In this document: positions 62,572 through 64,000 of the stretch, one piece after another
How positions within the stretch are numbered: the first letter of the stretch is position 1
How the letters are laid out: each line of letters opens with the position of its first letter
Origin: Arthrobacter wenxiniae
Lineage (GTDB): Bacteria > Actinomycetota > Actinomycetes > Actinomycetales > Micrococcaceae
Direction of reading: 5' to 3'
Assembly: GCF_013376105.1 (NCBI RefSeq)
Contig: NZ_JAAMFM010000001.1
Location: 124,001 to 188,000, forward strand
Length of the DNA: 64,000 nt
Position numbers and translations under genes: made by a program
Notes under the pieces: generated by a model
Told to the model about the DNA's origin: nothing
Database searches by the model: none
What the model saw: the letters and a program-made list of their open reading frames with translations, nothing else

Positions 62572-62808
62572 CTAGCCGGTATGCGCCGAACCGGAGGCCC
62601 CGCCCTGGTCCTTGTCCTCCACCACGGACGACTTCAAGATGGTCTCCACCGCATTCTGGGGGACGCGGTAGGAGCGGCCAAAGCGGACGGCGGGCAGCTC
62701 CCCGGCATGGACCATGCGGTAGACGGTCATCTTCGACACGCGCATGAGCTCCGCGACCTCCTGGACCGTCAGGAAGTTCACATTGGAGAAGTTTTGCTCC
62801 TGCACCAT
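62572..62808 (-). CDS. Small excisionase/BldC-like helix-turn-helix protein
   Basis: A 78-aa DNA-binding protein. The MerR-type winged HTH reads FLTVQEVAELMRVSKMTVYR, followed by the wing (MVHAGELPAVRFGRSYRVPQ). This is the HTH_17 form typical of BldC-like developmental regulators and excisionases. There is no integrase nearby, so a chromosomal regulator is more likely. It lies 111 nt upstream of bS22 on the same strand. Confidence 0.88.
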   Translation of the reverse strand: MVQEQNFSNVNFLTVQEVAELMRVSKMTVYRMVHAGELPAVRFGRSYRVPQNAVETILKSSVVEDKDQGGASGSAHTG

Positions 62809-62962
62809 TGCCCCTGGCTTCCCTATTGTCGAATTAACCCGTTCCAGGATGATGAGGCCCGGAAAACCATAGGCCTTACTCTAGATGCTGGCGGGGCCAA
62901 AGTGAAAGCTGTTACCGGAAATTGGTCCCCGGACGCGGGATTCCCTGCGCGGCGCGGCCCTG

Positions 62963-64000
62963 TTACGCGGCGCGGGTCCGGCGCGCCCGCGCTGCCCCGG
63001 CCAGCGCTGCCAGCACGTCCGCCGTGACGTCCCATTCCATGCAGGCATCCGTCACGCTCTGCCCGTAGGCCAGCACGGCCGTGCCGGCGGCAACGTCACC
63101 GACGTCCAGTTTTTGCGCACCGCCCACCAGGAAGCTTTCCAGCATGACCCCGGCGATCGCCTGGGCGGAGGGGCCGCCCGCTTCGAGCTGGGCGCCGATT
63201 TCCAGCGCAACCTCGGCCTGGCGGTGGTGGCTCTTGCCGGAGTTGGCATGGCTGGCGTCCACGATCAACCGCGGGTTGATCCCGGCGCCGGCCGCCGACG
63301 CCGCGGCGGCCCCGACGTCGGCCGCGGAGTAGTTGGGCCCCTTGCGGCCGCCGCGCAGGATCACGTGGGTGTCCGCGTTGCCGGCCGTGCTGACCAGGGC
63401 GGCCCGGCCGTCGCCGTCGATCCCCAGGAACGACTGTGCCGCGCTGGCGGCGTTGCAGGCGTCCAGGGCCACCTGGAGGTCGCCGTCGGTGCCGTTCTTG
63501 AAGCCGACGGGCATCGACAGGCCCGAGGAAAGCTGGCGGTGGATCTGGCTTTCGGCAGTGCGCGCCCCGATGGCGCCCCAGGAGACGAGGTCGGCCGTGT
63601 ATTGGGGGCTGATGGGTTCCAGGAACTCGGTGCCGGCCGGCAGCCCCAGCCCCGCCACGTCGAGCAGGAATTTGCGGGCCATCCGCAGTCCCGTCGCGAC
63701 GTCGTGGCTGCCGTCCAGGAGCGGATCGTTGATCAGGCCCTTCCAGCCCACCGTGGTGCGCGGCTTTTCGAAGTAGGCCCGCATCACCACCAGCAGGTCC
63801 TCCTCGTGCTCCTTCGCGGCGGCGGCCAGGCGGCGCGCGTACTCCAGGCCGGCTGCGGGGTCGTGGATGGAGCACGGACCCGCGATCACCAGGAGCCTGT
63901 CGTCCACGCCGTCCATGACGGCCCGGACCTGGTCGCGGCCGCGCTCGACGACGGCAGCCGCCGGTGCGTCCAGCGGCAGTTCCGCCTCGAGTTCGGCGGG
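62963..64000 (-). CDS. 3-deoxy-7-phosphoheptulonate synthase, class I (partial)
   Basis: The first enzyme of the shikimate pathway, joining PEP and erythrose 4-phosphate. The gene runs off the window at 64000, so its N-terminus is missing; the frame stays open to the edge. Visible motifs are VIAGPCSIHDP, MRAYFEKPRTTVGWKG, GFKNGTDGD, ILRGGRKGPNY and VDASHANSGK. This is the AroF/G/H type, not the larger class II enzyme common in actinobacteria. About 345 residues are present here. Confidence 0.94.
   Translation of the reverse strand, partial: PAELEAELPLDAPAAAVVERGRDQVRAVMDGVDDRLLVIAGPCSIHDPAAGLEYARRLAAAAKEHEEDLLVVMRAYFEKPRTTVGWKGLINDPLLDGSHDVATGLRMARKFLLDVAGLGLPAGTEFLEPISPQYTADLVSWGAIGARTAESQIHRQLSSGLSMPVGFKNGTDGDLQVALDACNAASAAQSFLGIDGDGRAALVSTAGNADTHVILRGGRKGPNYSAADVGAAAASAAGAGINPRLIVDASHANSGKSHHRQAEVALEIGAQLEAGGPSAQAIAGVMLESFLVGGAQKLDVGDVAAGTAVLAYGQSVTDACMEWDVTADVLAALAGAARARRTRAA

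Noticed and set aside
62572-62808. Phage or integrative-element excisionase
   Set aside because: The HTH is of excisionase type, but there is no integrase, attachment repeat or phage gene nearby. BldC-like chromosomal regulators have the same fold.

Overview
The window is high-GC DNA from an actinobacterium, most likely a member of the Micrococcaceae (Arthrobacter or a near relative). This rests on the strong G/C bias at third codon positions, dense operons joined by ATGA, GTGA and TAATG overlaps, a menaquinone pathway, a Rex/ResB/CcsB/CcdA respiratory block, an actinobacterial bS22 ribosomal protein and a TetR-type PaaR regulator. The genus is an inference. I see no rRNA, tRNA, CRISPR array, intact insertion sequence or phage gene.

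Layout. 1-1892: tail of a polar amino acid ABC transporter (binding protein, permease, ATPase). 1923-4722: menD and menC on the minus strand. 4.8-11.6 kb: assorted genes, namely a PAP2 phosphatase, a serine hydrolase, a yeast-type cytosine deaminase, an MFS transporter, a metallo-beta-lactamase-fold hydrolase, and an ArsR regulator translationally coupled to a CDF metal exporter. 11.6-16 kb: an E1alpha/E1beta/E2 2-oxoacid dehydrogenase operon, with an Lrp-type regulator transcribed away from it. 16.1-18.6 kb: an amino acid permease and a PEP mutase/isocitrate lyase family enzyme. 18.7-32.4 kb: a complete phenylacetate degradation cluster in three units, paaABCDE-paaG (minus), paaI-paaK-paaR (plus) and paaJ-paaF-paaH-paaZ (minus). 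PaaR-like operators lie upstream of each unit. 32.7-38.7 kb: oligopeptidase B, an acetyltransferase, and ackA-pta. 38.9-44.8 kb: a membrane protein, a RIO-type kinase with a possible overlapping leader ORF, an M50 peptidase, a RibD-like reductase and secA2. 44.8-45.6 kb: a degraded stretch with a RES-toxin remnant. 45.6-48.7 kb: a PTP-loop phosphatase, an acetyltransferase, a VOC protein and an orphan P-loop ATPase, with two striking palindromes between them. 48.7-51.8 kb: menB, menE and menA. 53.4-57.6 kb: the System II cytochrome c maturation operon tlpA-ccdA-resB-ccsB. 57.7-64 kb: a histidine phosphatase, YceI, Rex, a glutaredoxin-like protein, a HAD hydrolase, bS22, a small HTH protein and a DAHP synthase cut by the window edge.

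How the genes work together. PaaK activates phenylacetate, PaaABCDE epoxidises the ring, PaaG isomerises it, PaaZ opens it, and PaaF, PaaH and PaaJ complete beta-oxidation to acetyl-CoA and succinyl-CoA. Acetyl-CoA can then pass through Pta-AckA. MenD, C, B, E and A make menaquinone for a respiratory chain whose c-type cytochromes are matured by the ResB/CcsB block, and Rex senses the NADH/NAD+ ratio.

The most unusual features are non-coding or cryptic. They include a REP-like repeat that has become in-frame coding sequence in both menB and menD, a perfect 32-bp palindrome in front of the orphan ATPase, a 25-bp-arm palindrome between divergent genes, an 18-nt triplicated repeat that supplies the stop codons of two convergent genes, a small ORF overlapping the RIO kinase start, and a frame-broken RES-domain remnant.
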